Origin: an uncultured Lachnospiraceae bacterium
GTDB lineage: Bacteria; Bacillota; Clostridia; Lachnospirales; Lachnospiraceae
Assembly: GCA_900539715.1 (NCBI GenBank)
Contig: UQDA01000010.1
Coordinates: forward strand, 35,239 to 99,238
Length of the DNA: 64,000 nt
Reading direction: 5' to 3'
This document shows positions 26,202-35,069 of the stretch, piece after piece (the first letter of the stretch is position 1; each line of letters begins with the position of its first letter). Made by a program: the position numbers and the translations under genes. The notes under the pieces were generated by a model, which saw nothing but the letters and a program-made list of their open reading frames with translations, had not been told where the DNA came from and ran no database searches.

Positions 26202-27005
26202 TCAATTCCTGCAAAACAACCGTTTTCCCGCAAAGATCACGATCAGACATAACACGCCGACCAGCACGATCGTGCCTCCGGGCTTTAAGCCAAGATAAAA
26301 TGCCGCAAACAATCCTATCGTCATAAACAGGATATCCAGGATCACCGCTATCAAAACCGTCTGTCTGTAATTTTTTCCAAACTGCATCGCGCACGCGACC
26401 GGCACTACCATCATGGACGATACCATCAGTGCACCGACCGTCCGCGCAGCGACAGATACCGTCACCGCTATCATGACCGTAAATACAAAATTCACCGCGC
26501 TCACCGGCACACCAGCCAGACGCGCGCTCCTTTCGTCCAGCGAGATATAGAAAAATTCCTTGTAGAGCAAAATAAAAACCCCGAGGACCACGGCTGCCAC
26601 ACCGACCACCGTATACATTTCCACATCGCTTATCGCCACAATGCTTCCGAATAAAAAACTGTTAAAATTCGCAGAATTCCCGACAAATCCCGACAGCACG
26701 CCGGCCAGTCCGATACCTGCCGACATGATGATGGAAATCGACATTTCCGAGTAGCGCGGAAGCCTGCGGCGCACCGCCTCTATCCCAAGGGATGCCGCCA
26801 CACATGCCGCAGCAGCTCCGGCCACCGGATTCACACCAAGGATCAGCCCTGCCGCAACGCCGGCCAGGGACGTATGGGAAAGGGCATCCCCTATCATCGA
26901 AAGGCGTTTGCACACCACTACCATCCCTACACAGGGAATGACCGCCGCCAGTAAAATGCCGACGACAAACGCCCTCTGCATAAACATATATTCAAAAATC
27001 CGCAT
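26202..27005 (-). CDS. znuB: zinc/manganese ABC transporter permease (ZnuB-like)
   Basis: The start at ATG 27005 (MRIFEYMFMQRAF) has GGGAGC upstream and avoids a longer frame into the ATPase gene; about 267 residues. Eight or so membrane helices, with the ABC-3 family pattern (GDALSHTSLAGVAAGLILGV, then VGALMVSSMMVVPVACAMQF, and YLGLKPGGTIVL). The gene lies downstream of, and its N-terminus overlaps, the ATP-binding protein gene. Moves Zn2+ or Mn2+ across the membrane. Confidence 0.92.
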   Translation of the reverse strand: MRIFEYMFMQRAFVVGILLAAVIPCVGMVVVCKRLSMIGDALSHTSLAGVAAGLILGVNPVAGAAAACVAASLGIEAVRRRLPRYSEMSISIIMSAGIGLAGVLSGFVGNSANFNSFLFGSIVAISDVEMYTVVGVAAVVLGVFILLYKEFFYISLDERSARLAGVPVSAVNFVFTVMIAVTVSVAARTVGALMVSSMMVVPVACAMQFGKNYRQTVLIAVILDILFMTIGLFAAFYLGLKPGGTIVLVGVLCLIVIFAGKRLFCRN

Positions 27006-27705
27006 TTTTGCTCCCTTCCCTTTCTTCCTGCGCCGTCCCGTTTTTCCGGTACATTTTTCCGTCCTCCAAAATCCACACATCCTGCGCGTAACGCGCTGCC
27101 CGCTTTGCGTCGTGCGTTACCATTAAAATGGATATTTTCTGCTTTTCATGGATTTTTTTCAGGAGCTGATAAAAACTCTCCGCATTTTTTTCATCGAGGG
27201 CTGATGTTGGTTCATCCAGCACCAGAAGCTTCGGCTCGTTCACAAGCGCCCGCGCCAGCAGGATGCGCTGCTGCTGCCCGCCGGAAAGATTTCCTATCAA
27301 CCGTTTTTCAAACTCCTCCATCCCGACGAGCTCCAGCGCCCGCCTCACCTGCGCCTTCTCCTTTTTGCCCGCAAATCTGAAAAGTCCGATGCGGCGGTAC
27401 AGATTTGCCTGCACTATCTCCTCCACAGACGCCGGGAAATCCTCCCAGCCCGTCATCCCGTTCTGAGCCGCATAGCTTATCTGCTGCCAGTCCTTAAATC
27501 CGCGGACATCCTGCCCGAATATCTCTATCTTCCCGTTTTCCGCCGTCAGCTCTCCTAACAGCAGCCTTAAAAACGTGCTCTTTCCCGCGCCGTTTTCTCC
27601 CAGAAGCAGTCCAAAATGCCCTTCCGGCAGAGAAAACCCTATCTTTTCCAGCACCTGTTCCTTTCCATAGGAAAAGTCCAGATTTTCGATTCTGATGGCT
27701 TCCAT
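26992..27705 (-). CDS. znuC: metal ABC transporter ATP-binding protein (ZnuC-like)
   Basis: 237 residues: Walker A LLGENGAGKSTFLRLL, Q-loop ISYAAQNG, signature NLSGGQQQRILLARALV, Walker B LLVLDEPTSALD, H-loop ILMVTHD. Overlaps the permease start by 14 bp. It powers metal uptake with the neighbouring permease and the lipoprotein encoded upstream. Confidence 0.95.
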   Translation of the reverse strand: MEAIRIENLDFSYGKEQVLEKIGFSLPEGHFGLLLGENGAGKSTFLRLLLGELTAENGKIEIFGQDVRGFKDWQQISYAAQNGMTGWEDFPASVEEIVQANLYRRIGLFRFAGKKEKAQVRRALELVGMEEFEKRLIGNLSGGQQQRILLARALVNEPKLLVLDEPTSALDEKNAESFYQLLKKIHEKQKISILMVTHDAKRAARYAQDVWILEDGKMYRKNGTAQEEREGSKNADF

Positions 27706-27756
27706 GCTGTCCTCCCGTCTTTTATTTGATGTCGTTTCAGCCGTGATATCCGGTTT

Positions 27757-28764
27757 TCAGCCGTTCTCGCCTTCCAAGGAAAGGAGCAGCTGTTCCAGAT
27801 TTTTTTCCATCACGCTGAAATAGTCCTCTCCTGCCTCCAGCTCCTCGCCGCTCAAACCTTCCAGCGGACTCAGCGCCAGCAATCGGATTCCCGTCTCCGC
27901 CGCTACGGTCTCGGCTGTTTTAGAACCTGACAGTTCCTCAAAAAATACCGCCCGTATCTGATTTTCCCGGACGAAATCGATGATATCCGCCATTCTTTTA
28001 GGATTCGGTTCCTGATCCGGTGAAAGCCCGTCTATCCCCACCTGCTCCAGACCGTATGCGCTGCACAGATAGCCGTATGCTTCATGGGCAGTCACAATCT
28101 GCCGCCCGGCAAAATCCGCCAACGCCTCCCGGTACTTCCTGTCCAGTTCCTCCGCCGCCTTCGCCCATTTGTCATAATTGGCTTCATAATAGGCGCCGTT
28201 ATCCGGGTCTGCCTGTACGAAAGCATTTTTGATATTTTCCATTTCAAGCTTCGCATTGTGCGGGGCGAGCCACACATGCGGATCGTACCCTCCGTGGCTG
28301 TGGCTGTGCCCTTCATGGTCATGCTCTTCTTCTGCATGAAGCTTTACTCCCTGCGACGCCTCTACGACCAGAAGCTCTTTATTTTCCAGGCTTTCCGTCA
28401 CATCCTCCGCCCAGTGCTCCATTCCCGCTCCGTTATAAATAAAGACGTCCGCACGCTCCAGCCCGGTGATATCCGTCGTTGACGGCTCCCAGTCGTGAGG
28501 CTCCGTCCCGGTCGGGACCATACAGGTGATATCTGCCCTGTCGCCGCCTATCTTTTCCGCAAAATCCGCCATCGTATAAAAGCTCGCCATCACCCGGAGT
28601 TTTCCTTCGGCGCTGTCCGCGTTCTCCTCCTGCCGAGCCTGCCCGTTCAGTCCTGTGTTAAAAATTTGTGTATCAAAATCCTGGCTGCTTCCGCACCCGG
28701 CTGCAGAAAATATCAGCGCCGCCGAAAAGAGCATTGCCGCCGCTCTTTTTTCACAGTTTTTCAT
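27757..28764 (-). CDS. znuA: metal-binding lipoprotein of ABC transporter (ZnuA-like)
   Basis: The start at ATG 28764 (MKNCEKRAAAMLFSAALIF) overlaps the regulator stop as ATGA; the longer frame has no RBS. 335 residues. Lipobox FSAAGCG. A His/Asp/Glu-rich loop (EEEHDHEGHSHSHGGYDPHV) precedes the metal site, as in ZnuA proteins that hold zinc; other ligands are in TVGTEPHDW-like and TAHEAYGYL. This supports zinc rather than manganese as substrate. Confidence 0.93.
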   Translation of the reverse strand: MKNCEKRAAAMLFSAALIFSAAGCGSSQDFDTQIFNTGLNGQARQEENADSAEGKLRVMASFYTMADFAEKIGGDRADITCMVPTGTEPHDWEPSTTDITGLERADVFIYNGAGMEHWAEDVTESLENKELLVVEASQGVKLHAEEEHDHEGHSHSHGGYDPHVWLAPHNAKLEMENIKNAFVQADPDNGAYYEANYDKWAKAAEELDRKYREALADFAGRQIVTAHEAYGYLCSAYGLEQVGIDGLSPDQEPNPKRMADIIDFVRENQIRAVFFEELSGSKTAETVAAETGIRLLALSPLEGLSGEELEAGEDYFSVMEKNLEQLLLSLEGENG

Positions 28765-29189
28765 AAAATCCCTTCCGTTCTGCTTTTCCGGCATCCGCTG
28801 CAATAGCCATACAGTATCATGTGCCTGCCGTCCAGCTCAAAATCATGCTCTGCCCGGATATGCTCCGAAAACCCGTCCAGCTGCCTGCATTCCAGCGGGA
28901 TCATCTTTCCGCACATGAGGCATACCAGCCGCCCGAGGCTTCCCGGCTTTAATTCCCCCACATACCGAAACTGCGCGCTCGCCCCGTCTACCGCAGGTAT
29001 CTTGATGACCTCCCGCTGCTCCGTCAGCCTGTCCAGCGCCCGGTACACCGTCGTCTGCCCCACATGCAGCCCGTCCGCCTTCAGACAATCCATACACTGT
29101 TCTGCCGTTAAAAATCTTCCGCTGTGTTTTTTTAAGCATTCCCGAATCAGCTCCTGCTGTTTCGTCCTGTATCTTACACGTTCCGCCAT
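28761..29189 (-). CDS. zur: Fur-family metalloregulator (Zur-like)
   Basis: 142 residues. Winged-helix DNA-binding domain (RTKQQELIRECLKKHSGRFL, AEQCMDCLKADGLHVGQTTVYRALDRL) and metal-binding C-terminus with CxxC pairs (CLMCGKMIPLECRQL, YCSGCRKS). The ATGA overlap with znuA and a Fur-type palindrome at its promoter (29223-29237) point to zinc-dependent control of the znu operon by this protein. Confidence 0.9.
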   Translation of the reverse strand: MAERVRYRTKQQELIRECLKKHSGRFLTAEQCMDCLKADGLHVGQTTVYRALDRLTEQREVIKIPAVDGASAQFRYVGELKPGSLGRLVCLMCGKMIPLECRQLDGFSEHIRAEHDFELDGRHMILYGYCSGCRKSRTEGIL

Positions 29190-29222
29190 GACTTTCTCCC
29201 AATACCCGATTACGATTAAAAT

Positions 29223-29237
29223 TGAAAACGATTTTCA
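29223..29237. promoter_or_regulatory. Fur/Zur-type operator
   Basis: TGAAAA-CGA-TTTTCA, a perfect palindrome about 34 bp upstream of the zur start, in an AT-rich promoter. The Fur-family consensus is a similar AAT-rich inverted repeat. Confidence 0.65.
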
Positions 29238-29332
29238 TTTTATTTATTATAAATATCTGTGCTGAAATGTCAAGTCCGCATTTTTTGCAGCGGAAATTTG
29301 CCGCATATACAGTCGTCTTCCCCGGCAGCGAA

Positions 29333-29390
29333 AGCAAAAAACAAACAGGGACATCTGTAATCTGCAGATGCCCCTGTTCAAAACTTGTCG
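29333..29390 (-). terminator. terminator of DUF2871 operon
   Basis: On the reverse strand ACAGGGGCATCTG pairs with CAGATGTCCCTGT and is followed by TTTGTTTTTTG. Confidence 0.8.
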
Positions 29391-29409
29391 GCTCTTCGAC
29401 CTTTTCAGT

Positions 29410-29826
29410 TTATTCCTTTATATTCCTCTTCAATATCACAAACAGCATCACAAGCGCCGCTGTCGCCAAAATATGGGCGATGCCGGCAAAGCCGGAAATC
29501 ATCCCGTTCATGCCGGAGGAAAGCTCTGTCCCCAGCACTTCAAGGACGCCTCTTACAACGAGCATGACCGCCATAAACGGAACTGCGATATTGTACAGCA
29601 CAAAAAATCTGCCGAACAGCTTATCCTTCAAAATCCCCTGCCAGCGTCCTGCAAGCAGCGTGACGATTAGCCAGAAAAACATGCCGAGCATAAACAGGTG
29701 CGCGTGTACCTTTCCGAGCGCCGTCTCTCCCACATAGCCGTTAAATTTTGTGAATTCCCTGTAAAAAACGCCTCCTGCCAGCGCGGCAGCCATATAGACC
29801 ATAGAAGTATTTATCAGTTTTTTCAT
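29410..29826 (-). CDS. DUF2871 membrane protein
   Basis: 138 residues with four predicted helices. The conserved N-terminal FYREFTKFNGYVGETALGKVHAHLFMLGMFF, including the HAH motif, marks DUF2871 proteins; the family is of unknown function with a heme-copper-oxidase-like look. It follows a six- or seven-helix membrane protein by 4 bp. Confidence 0.85.
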   Translation of the reverse strand: MKKLINTSMVYMAAALAGGVFYREFTKFNGYVGETALGKVHAHLFMLGMFFWLIVTLLAGRWQGILKDKLFGRFFVLYNIAVPFMAVMLVVRGVLEVLGTELSSGMNGMISGFAGIAHILATAALVMLFVILKRNIKE

Positions 29827-29830
29827 CTTT

Positions 29831-30496
29831 TCAGTCCCTTTCCTTTTTCATCGCATTATATCCGATGAGGACAGTCCATACATATGCGCATGTCTTCGGT
29901 ATCATCAGCATCCCGAGCATCGGAACCTTATCCGCAAACAGAACGACCGGCAGATAAAAGCCAAAGCTTATCACGATCGTCAGCCACATATTGCGAAACG
30001 CCCTGTCATTTTTCTCTCTCGCACTCTTATAAAAAAGCACGATTATCAAAAGTCCGAGCACCGTAAACGGGATGTTCCTGTAAATTCCCCAGGAAAGCGG
30101 TGCGTCTGCGCTCGTCCACATATTTTGCGGGAAAAAGCACAGCACGATACGCGCGGCAGCCAGCCCGTAAACCGCTGCTGTCAGCCCCTTCTGCCCGGAA
30201 ACCTGATAACGCAGCCTCCACACATAATACAGCAGCACATAAAATGCCGTCATCGTAATGGATGTGATGAATTTTCCTATGCCCAGCGCCACCGTATAGT
30301 TCTCCAGCCCGGTCGTACACAGCGCGAACGCCCTCGGAACGAGGTGGAACGCGTCTCCCGCTCCCAGCACGACCGCCATGATCCCGAACAGCTTGAACTG
30401 CCTGTTCCCGCCGCATTTTAAAATCATGGTAATCCCCAATGCGATCACCCCGACAAGGTAGATCGCGTCAAATAATGTTTCTCCTATTGCCTGCAT
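29831..30496 (-). CDS. integral membrane protein, 221 aa
   Basis: About seven membrane helices (IYLVGVIALGITMIL, FGIMAVVLGAGDAFHLVPRA, and so on). The GDAFHLVPR motif in helix 2-3 is characteristic of a small clostridial membrane family I cannot name. Coupled to DUF2871 downstream and to a TetR regulator upstream, whose 3' end overlaps it by 29 bp. The regulator probably controls these two genes. Confidence 0.75.
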   Translation of the reverse strand: MQAIGETLFDAIYLVGVIALGITMILKCGGNRQFKLFGIMAVVLGAGDAFHLVPRAFALCTTGLENYTVALGIGKFITSITMTAFYVLLYYVWRLRYQVSGQKGLTAAVYGLAAARIVLCFFPQNMWTSADAPLSWGIYRNIPFTVLGLLIIVLFYKSAREKNDRAFRNMWLTIVISFGFYLPVVLFADKVPMLGMLMIPKTCAYVWTVLIGYNAMKKERD

Positions 30497-31067
30497 CGCA
30501 AGTTCCTCCTTTGTAAATAGTCTGACGTATCATCTCCAGCAGCGCTTCACAGCTTTGTCCTTTCCTCAGAAAAATCGAAAGCATCAGCTCAAACACATAT
30601 CCGGCAAATACCTCTTCGGAAAAAATCTCCCCGAACACGCCCTCGCGTATGTTTTCATCCTGCCTTAGCGCATCGACAAGTCTTCCTTCCAGCGCTGACA
30701 GGTACCTGGTCATCGCCTCTTTCCCTTTTTTTCTGTCCGATGAAGCAAAACTCAGGGCATGTACCGTAAAAAATCCGGGATATCTTTCATTTCCATCCCG
30801 TATCGTCCCAAAAAGCACCGAGACACATTCCGTAAAGCTCCCAAACGCTTCCCTTTCATAAAAAGGTCTGAATATCTCTTCCCAGACACTTCCGATCGCT
30901 GCCGAGAGCAGCTCCGCCTTTGACGGGAAATAATTATAGATAGAACCGACCGCAACGCCGCACGCCTCCGCAATAGCCCGCATGCTCAATGATGCAATGC
31001 CTTTTTCCAACACCAGCCTCCGGCTGACATCCATTATCTCTTCTTTTGATGTAACTACCTTATTCAT
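30468..31067 (-). CDS. TetR-family regulator
   Basis: The start at ATG 31067 (MNKVVTSKEEIMDVSRRLV) has GGAGGGATC ahead; 199 residues. Helix-turn-helix AIAEACGVAVGSIYNYFPSKAELL. The 3' end overlaps the membrane protein gene by 29 bp, so this is the first gene of a three-gene operon. A perfect 13-bp palindrome sits over its probable transcription start. Confidence 0.9.
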   Translation of the reverse strand: MNKVVTSKEEIMDVSRRLVLEKGIASLSMRAIAEACGVAVGSIYNYFPSKAELLSAAIGSVWEEIFRPFYEREAFGSFTECVSVLFGTIRDGNERYPGFFTVHALSFASSDRKKGKEAMTRYLSALEGRLVDALRQDENIREGVFGEIFSEEVFAGYVFELMLSIFLRKGQSCEALLEMIRQTIYKGGTCDAGNRRNII

Positions 31068-31083
31068 GATCCCTCCTCCAAAT

Positions 31084-31130
31084 TGAACGCTGTTCACTTT
31101 AAATATAAACGCTGTTTTTCAATCTGTCAA
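31084..31130 (-). promoter_or_regulatory. promoter and operator of TetR operon
   Basis: Reverse strand: TTGACA (31125-31130), 17-bp spacer, TATATT (31102-31107), then the palindrome TGAAC-GCT-GTTCA (31084-31096) at about +1 to +20, the typical place for an autorepressor site. Confidence 0.75.
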
Positions 31131-31161
31131 TGTTCTTTCTTCCGTACATGCCTGTTTCTCC

Positions 31162-31191
31162 TTGCCCCTTTCCATTTACCCGTGATACAAT
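31162..31191 (+). promoter_or_regulatory. possible promoter of FNT gene
   Basis: TTGCCC (31162-31167), 18-bp spacer and TACAAT (31186-31191), 27 bp before the ATG. Confidence 0.5.
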
Positions 31192-31218
31192 ACCGAAAAA
31201 TGTCTTTCAGGAGGTCTT

Positions 31219-32007
31219 ATGATTTCATCACCCAATATCGCATCCAACTATTCCGAAGCCGGCGTCCGCAAGGCTTCCCTCTCTGCTTTAAACCTGCTGC
31301 TCCTCGGCTTTTTTGCGGGAATGTTCATCGCCCTCGCAGGGGCTGCTTCCTCTATCGGCAGCGCCATGTTTGAAAATCCGTCGGCAGCAAAGCTTGTTTC
31401 TTCCATTATCTTCCCCGCGGGGCTTGCCATGGTAGTCCTCACAGGAAGCGAGCTTTTTACGGGCAACAGCCTTATGATCATCTCTCTTCTTGATAAGAAG
31501 ATAGGGTTTCCGGGTCTTCTGAAAAATTTCATACTGGTATATCTCGGAAACTTCCTTGGTTCGCTCCTCGTATCGTCCATTTTTGTATACAGCCACACCA
31601 CGGACATGTTCAATGCCGGACTCGCCCAGAACCTTCTTTCCACCGCGGCGGCTAAAACATCCCTGACCTTTTCCGACGCATTTCTGCGCGCCATCCTGTG
31701 CAACGTCCTCGTCTGTATCGCCGTGTGGATGACAATGAGCGCCGAGCGTGTTTCCGGCAAGATCGCCGCGCTCTACCCGCCTATCATGGTTTTTGTACTC
31801 TGCGGCTTCGAGCACTGCGTCGCCAACATGTTCTATATCCCGACCGGTCTTTTCATTCAGGCGGAATACGGTCTTGCCGCAGAAGGGCTTACATGGGTAA
31901 ACTTCATTTTCAAAAACCTCGTTCCCGTCACCCTCGGAAACCTTGTGGGCGGCATGGCTATCGTCGGCGCAGGCTACTGGTTCCTCTACCGGAATCCTAA
32001 AAACTGA
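31219..32007 (+). CDS. formate/nitrite transporter family channel
   Basis: 262 residues with six membrane helices. FNT features: LLGFFAGMFIALAGAASSIG, AGLAMVVLTGSELFTGN, and CGFEHCVANMFYIPTGL with the conserved His in the second half-repeat. Carries formate, nitrite or hydrosulfide; substrate cannot be set from sequence alone. RBS AGGAGG. Confidence 0.93.
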   Translation: MISSPNIASNYSEAGVRKASLSALNLLLLGFFAGMFIALAGAASSIGSAMFENPSAAKLVSSIIFPAGLAMVVLTGSELFTGNSLMIISLLDKKIGFPGLLKNFILVYLGNFLGSLLVSSIFVYSHTTDMFNAGLAQNLLSTAAAKTSLTFSDAFLRAILCNVLVCIAVWMTMSAERVSGKIAALYPPIMVFVLCGFEHCVANMFYIPTGLFIQAEYGLAAEGLTWVNFIFKNLVPVTLGNLVGGMAIVGAGYWFLYRNPKN

Positions 32008-32026
32008 CCAAAAGTGCATATCATAA

Positions 32027-32066
32027 AAAAATCGCTGAAGCCCGAAAAGGCCTCAGCGATTTTTTC
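32027..32066. terminator. bidirectional terminator
   Basis: ATCGCTGAAGCC/GGCCTCAGCGAT stem with A and T runs on both sides, between the convergent FNT and dehydrogenase genes. Confidence 0.88.
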
Positions 32067-32099
32067 ATTTATACTGCGGCATCCGTACTCCCCTGCCGC

Positions 32100-33188
32100 T
32101 TATTTACTTTTCACATACGTGTTCAGCTCATGAACGCAGTATTCATTATAAGGATAACGATCTGTCGTCACATAACCTGCCGGTGCATCGATAAGCTGCG
32201 GAATCCGGTTTACGATAGTTGCGCAGGTCATCTCTACCGTTGCAGGACGGTTCACGGAAATCGTCGTTTCCGGCTCTCCGATAAACGTCCAGTCATTTCT
32301 GTCAAATTCATCCGGTGCAAATACCTTTCCTACGCACTCGGTCACAAGCGTGATGCCTTCTTCCGTCTTCGTCGTAACGACCGCGCGCATACCAGTCGGG
32401 TCTCCCGCCTTGATAGTCGCATTCAGCGTCGTGGAGAAAAGGTCCTCGGAATGAGATGTCGGATAGCATTTCTGTGTCTGCGAGGTGATATGCAGATTCA
32501 TCTTGCTGCACAGCCAGCCGTTCTGATTCCACATATAAGACGGAACGTACTGCCCGCTTTCTATCAGCTCTTTCAGCTCCGCTTCCGGCATGTTGTTGAT
32601 ATTCGCAACCTCCTGCTCAAACCGCTCCTTCGTAAAGCCCGCTCCGTGTCCCTCTGCCAGAGCGATACCGTAATCTTCTACATTATACCAACTGCTTCCG
32701 TGTATTTCCGTAATCTTAAAGGAAGAGCCCGCAAGATTTGTTACCATCGTTCCCCATACCAAGTCGCAGTAGCCAACGCCCGTCAGCGTACAATTCCCCT
32801 GTTTTGCCAGCTCATCCAGCTTCCTTGTCAGCGCCGGAGAAGAATTCCACGGATACAGAGCCTCCTCACATGTCGTGATCGCATTGATTCCATACTTTGC
32901 ACAAATAGTAAAGATGTCCTCCAGCTCCGCCACCGTACTTCTCGTTGCGATGATACATACATCCGGCTTTAATGCGCCAAGCGCTTCCTCCGCCTCACCG
33001 GCAGGCAATATCTTCACTCCGGTTTCCGGATATCCTTCTCCGACGATTTCCGCAGCATCTCTGCCATACAGCGCCGGATTCATATCAAAGGCTGCGACAA
33101 GCGACGCCCCCTTCTCTATCGCATAGCGAATCAGATATTTCCCCATCTTACCGCATCCATACTGTGCAAACGTAATCTTTCTGTCCAT
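32100..33188 (-). CDS. NAD(P)-binding dehydrogenase, 2,4-diaminopentanoate dehydrogenase-like
   Basis: 362 residues. Rossmann start ITFAQYGCGKMGKYLIRYAI, then ALKPDVCIIATRSTVAELED and ITTCEEALYPW, as in the DapB-like family that contains 2,4-diaminopentanoate dehydrogenase of amino-acid (ornithine, lysine) fermentation. Other ord/dap genes are not nearby, so the true substrate is open. RBS GAAGGAGGT. Its promoter carries a MerR-type operator with 19-bp spacing and a divergent MerR gene. Confidence 0.7.
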   Translation of the reverse strand: MDRKITFAQYGCGKMGKYLIRYAIEKGASLVAAFDMNPALYGRDAAEIVGEGYPETGVKILPAGEAEEALGALKPDVCIIATRSTVAELEDIFTICAKYGINAITTCEEALYPWNSSPALTRKLDELAKQGNCTLTGVGYCDLVWGTMVTNLAGSSFKITEIHGSSWYNVEDYGIALAEGHGAGFTKERFEQEVANINNMPEAELKELIESGQYVPSYMWNQNGWLCSKMNLHITSQTQKCYPTSHSEDLFSTTLNATIKAGDPTGMRAVVTTKTEEGITLVTECVGKVFAPDEFDRNDWTFIGEPETTISVNRPATVEMTCATIVNRIPQLIDAPAGYVTTDRYPYNEYCVHELNTYVKSK

Positions 33189-33253
33189 ACAGATACCTCC
33201 TTCTGAAAAGTCCCCCTGTCCCCCGACAGGGCCCCGTTTTTTTTGATGATTTC

Positions 33254-33284
33254 ATTTTACACCTTATACCATGTATAAAGTCAA
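33254..33284 (-). promoter_or_regulatory. MerR-type promoter of dehydrogenase
   Basis: Reverse strand: TTGACT (33279-33284), 19-bp spacer holding the palindrome TTATAC-ATG-GTATAA (33264-33278), and TAAAAT (33254-33259). A 19-bp spacer with a dyad is the mark of MerR-activated promoters; the divergent MerR gene at 33463 is the likely activator. Confidence 0.75.
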
Positions 33285-33323
33285 CATCCTTTTCCGGCGG
33301 GCGTTTCCCTGTTATAATATAAA

Positions 33324-33409
33324 CGATATCCGAATATTGGGATGGATTGTGGGAGCGTAAAACGCGAAACAATCCATAGATATCGCAGTTGGGGGCTTTT
33401 GCCCCCAAC
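33324..33409 (+). other. two consecutive strong hairpins in leader of MerR gene
   Basis: CGATATC...ATGGATTGT (33324-33350) pairs with ACAATCCAT-A-GATATCG (33369-33385); then GTTGGGGGC-TTTT-GCCCCCAAC (33388-33409) forms a second stem. They lie downstream of TATAAT at 33313-33318 and 54 bp before the MerR start. No T run follows. Confidence 0.6.
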
Positions 33410-33462
33410 ATCATATAAATAAAAAACCGTCACTCATCATTATGCCCATGGAGAAAAGAAAT

Positions 33463-34314
33463 ATGAAAGATTCGCTTTTCAGGATAGGAGAAATGGCTGC
33501 GATGAACCACGTCAGCACTCAGACGCTCAGACTTTATGCAAAAATCAAGCTTTTGGAACCGGAATATCTGGATCCGGAAACCGGGTATCGATATTATACG
33601 CTGGAACAGTGCGCCAAGCTGGATCTCATCCGCGCGCTTAAAAGCTGCTGCCTCCCGTTGGAACGCATCCGTGAAATACTGGAGCTTTCCTCCGAACAGC
33701 TTCTCCTGCAGGCTCTGGAAGAACAGACCGCAGCCCTCGGTGATGAGATATACCGCCTGTCCGTCAGCCGCAGCGGCCTTCTCCGCATCCAGCGAAACCT
33801 GCAGATTTTAAGCTCCCTTCCGCCTTTAGGTCAGGTATTTTTTGAATATATCCCGGAACGGAAGATAGATGTTCAGCAGACCGGCTTTGACTTTTTCGCA
33901 TTGGGATATGAAGGATATGAAAATATGCTCCGCCACATGCAGAATTATCTGTATGAAAATCAGCTCCCGCCCTCTTATTTTATCAACGTGGGGACGCTTA
34001 TGAAAAAGGAGCATTTTATAAATGGAAACTATATCTCTCATTCTGCTTTTATTTTTGTGGACGAGTTATATCCCGAAACAGACAGCAGCCAAACGCTCCC
34101 GCAAGGCACTTATATGTCCATTGTCTCTGACGATACTTCCCTTGAACCGGAGTATGCCAGAAAGCTGTATCAGGAAATCGTCCGTCAGGATATGGTCCCT
34201 TGCGGCGATTATGTCTGCGAAGTCCTTTCCAAATTCCCAATGGACCATTCCGGACAGATGACCTATAAGATTCAGGTTCCGGTTCAGCGCGCCCGCCAAA
34301 CATCCCGGCGCTGA
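33463..34314 (+). CDS. MerR-family regulator with effector domain
   Basis: The start at ATG 33463 follows ATGGAGAAAAG; 283 residues. MerR DNA-binding domain FRIGEMAAMNHVSTQTLRLYAKIKLLEPEYLDPETGYRYY, followed by a long helix, and a C-terminal GyrI-like ligand domain (EYIPERKIDVQQTGF, then MTYKIQVPVQ). Of the BmrR/multidrug-sensor type. Probably activates the divergent dehydrogenase gene. Confidence 0.92.
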   Translation: MKDSLFRIGEMAAMNHVSTQTLRLYAKIKLLEPEYLDPETGYRYYTLEQCAKLDLIRALKSCCLPLERIREILELSSEQLLLQALEEQTAALGDEIYRLSVSRSGLLRIQRNLQILSSLPPLGQVFFEYIPERKIDVQQTGFDFFALGYEGYENMLRHMQNYLYENQLPPSYFINVGTLMKKEHFINGNYISHSAFIFVDELYPETDSSQTLPQGTYMSIVSDDTSLEPEYARKLYQEIVRQDMVPCGDYVCEVLSKFPMDHSGQMTYKIQVPVQRARQTSRR

Positions 34315-34316
34315 AC

Positions 34317-35069
34317 TCATCCCTCCGCTGTTATGTACAAATAAGCGTTTCCTTTTTTGCCCGTTCTTTCGAGTACGGAAAGCTCATTTAAGATATGACA
34401 TACCACTCCAGCCGTTTCCTTGCGGATATGGGCTGCCTTTCCGAACTGCGCCGATGTAAACGGCTCCTCCAGCCCGTACGGGACGAGCTGCATGTAATCC
34501 TGAGGGCAGGTCAGCTCCACTTCTTCTTCGATGGAAAGGGGTATCCGGTCGAAACGGCTGGCTCCCCTCTTCCGGTCGTGGCTCCAGCCGTTTAACAGTT
34601 TATATTCTTCCATATTCAAAAGCACGAGACGGATACTGAGCTTTGGGTCCTTCAGATAGCTTTTGATTTTATAAAGCTCCCGAAATGCGAGATACGGGCT
34701 GCCTGTCAGGGGGGATTTTCTTCCGCCAGAAATCTCCCCCGTTTCTTCATCCACCCAGTAAACCAGCTTTTTATAGGGTATCGGATAGACTATCGTAACC
34801 GGATAAAGCGGCAAGAAACGCGCCAGCTTTGTCCGCATTTTATCAAAGCTCCTCGTCTGTATCTCCACGATCCGCTCCCCGTCAAAAATATCCGCCACGC
34901 AGCCTGCCACCGCGCGTTCGTGAAGGCTCTCATCCGGGGCATAGTAATGCTTTAAAACCGCATGAACCGTTTTTTCTGACAGCGTGCCTATCCCTGCCCG
35001 CTCCCTGTCTTTTCCAATTATTTTTTCCCGCGCTGCCTCAAAGCGGTCCGCTTCTTCTTCAGTCAACAC
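34317..35069 (-). CDS. conserved hypothetical protein next to folC, possible PD-(D/E)xK fold
   Basis: 250 residues from GTG 35069 (or TTG one codon on), RBS GGAGGAAAG. The stretch VADIFDGERIVEIQTRSFDKMRTKLARFLP has the spacing Asp...ExQ...helix seen in PD-(D/E)xK nuclease-like folds. The C-terminal 60 residues look like a winged helix (TSAQFGKAAHIRKETAGVVCHILNELSVLERTGKKGN). Overlaps the folC stop by 7 bp. Nuclease function is only a suggestion. Confidence 0.65.
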   Translation of the reverse strand: MLTEEEADRFEAAREKIIGKDRERAGIGTLSEKTVHAVLKHYYAPDESLHERAVAGCVADIFDGERIVEIQTRSFDKMRTKLARFLPLYPVTIVYPIPYKKLVYWVDEETGEISGGRKSPLTGSPYLAFRELYKIKSYLKDPKLSIRLVLLNMEEYKLLNGWSHDRKRGASRFDRIPLSIEEEVELTCPQDYMQLVPYGLEEPFTSAQFGKAAHIRKETAGVVCHILNELSVLERTGKKGNAYLYITAEG

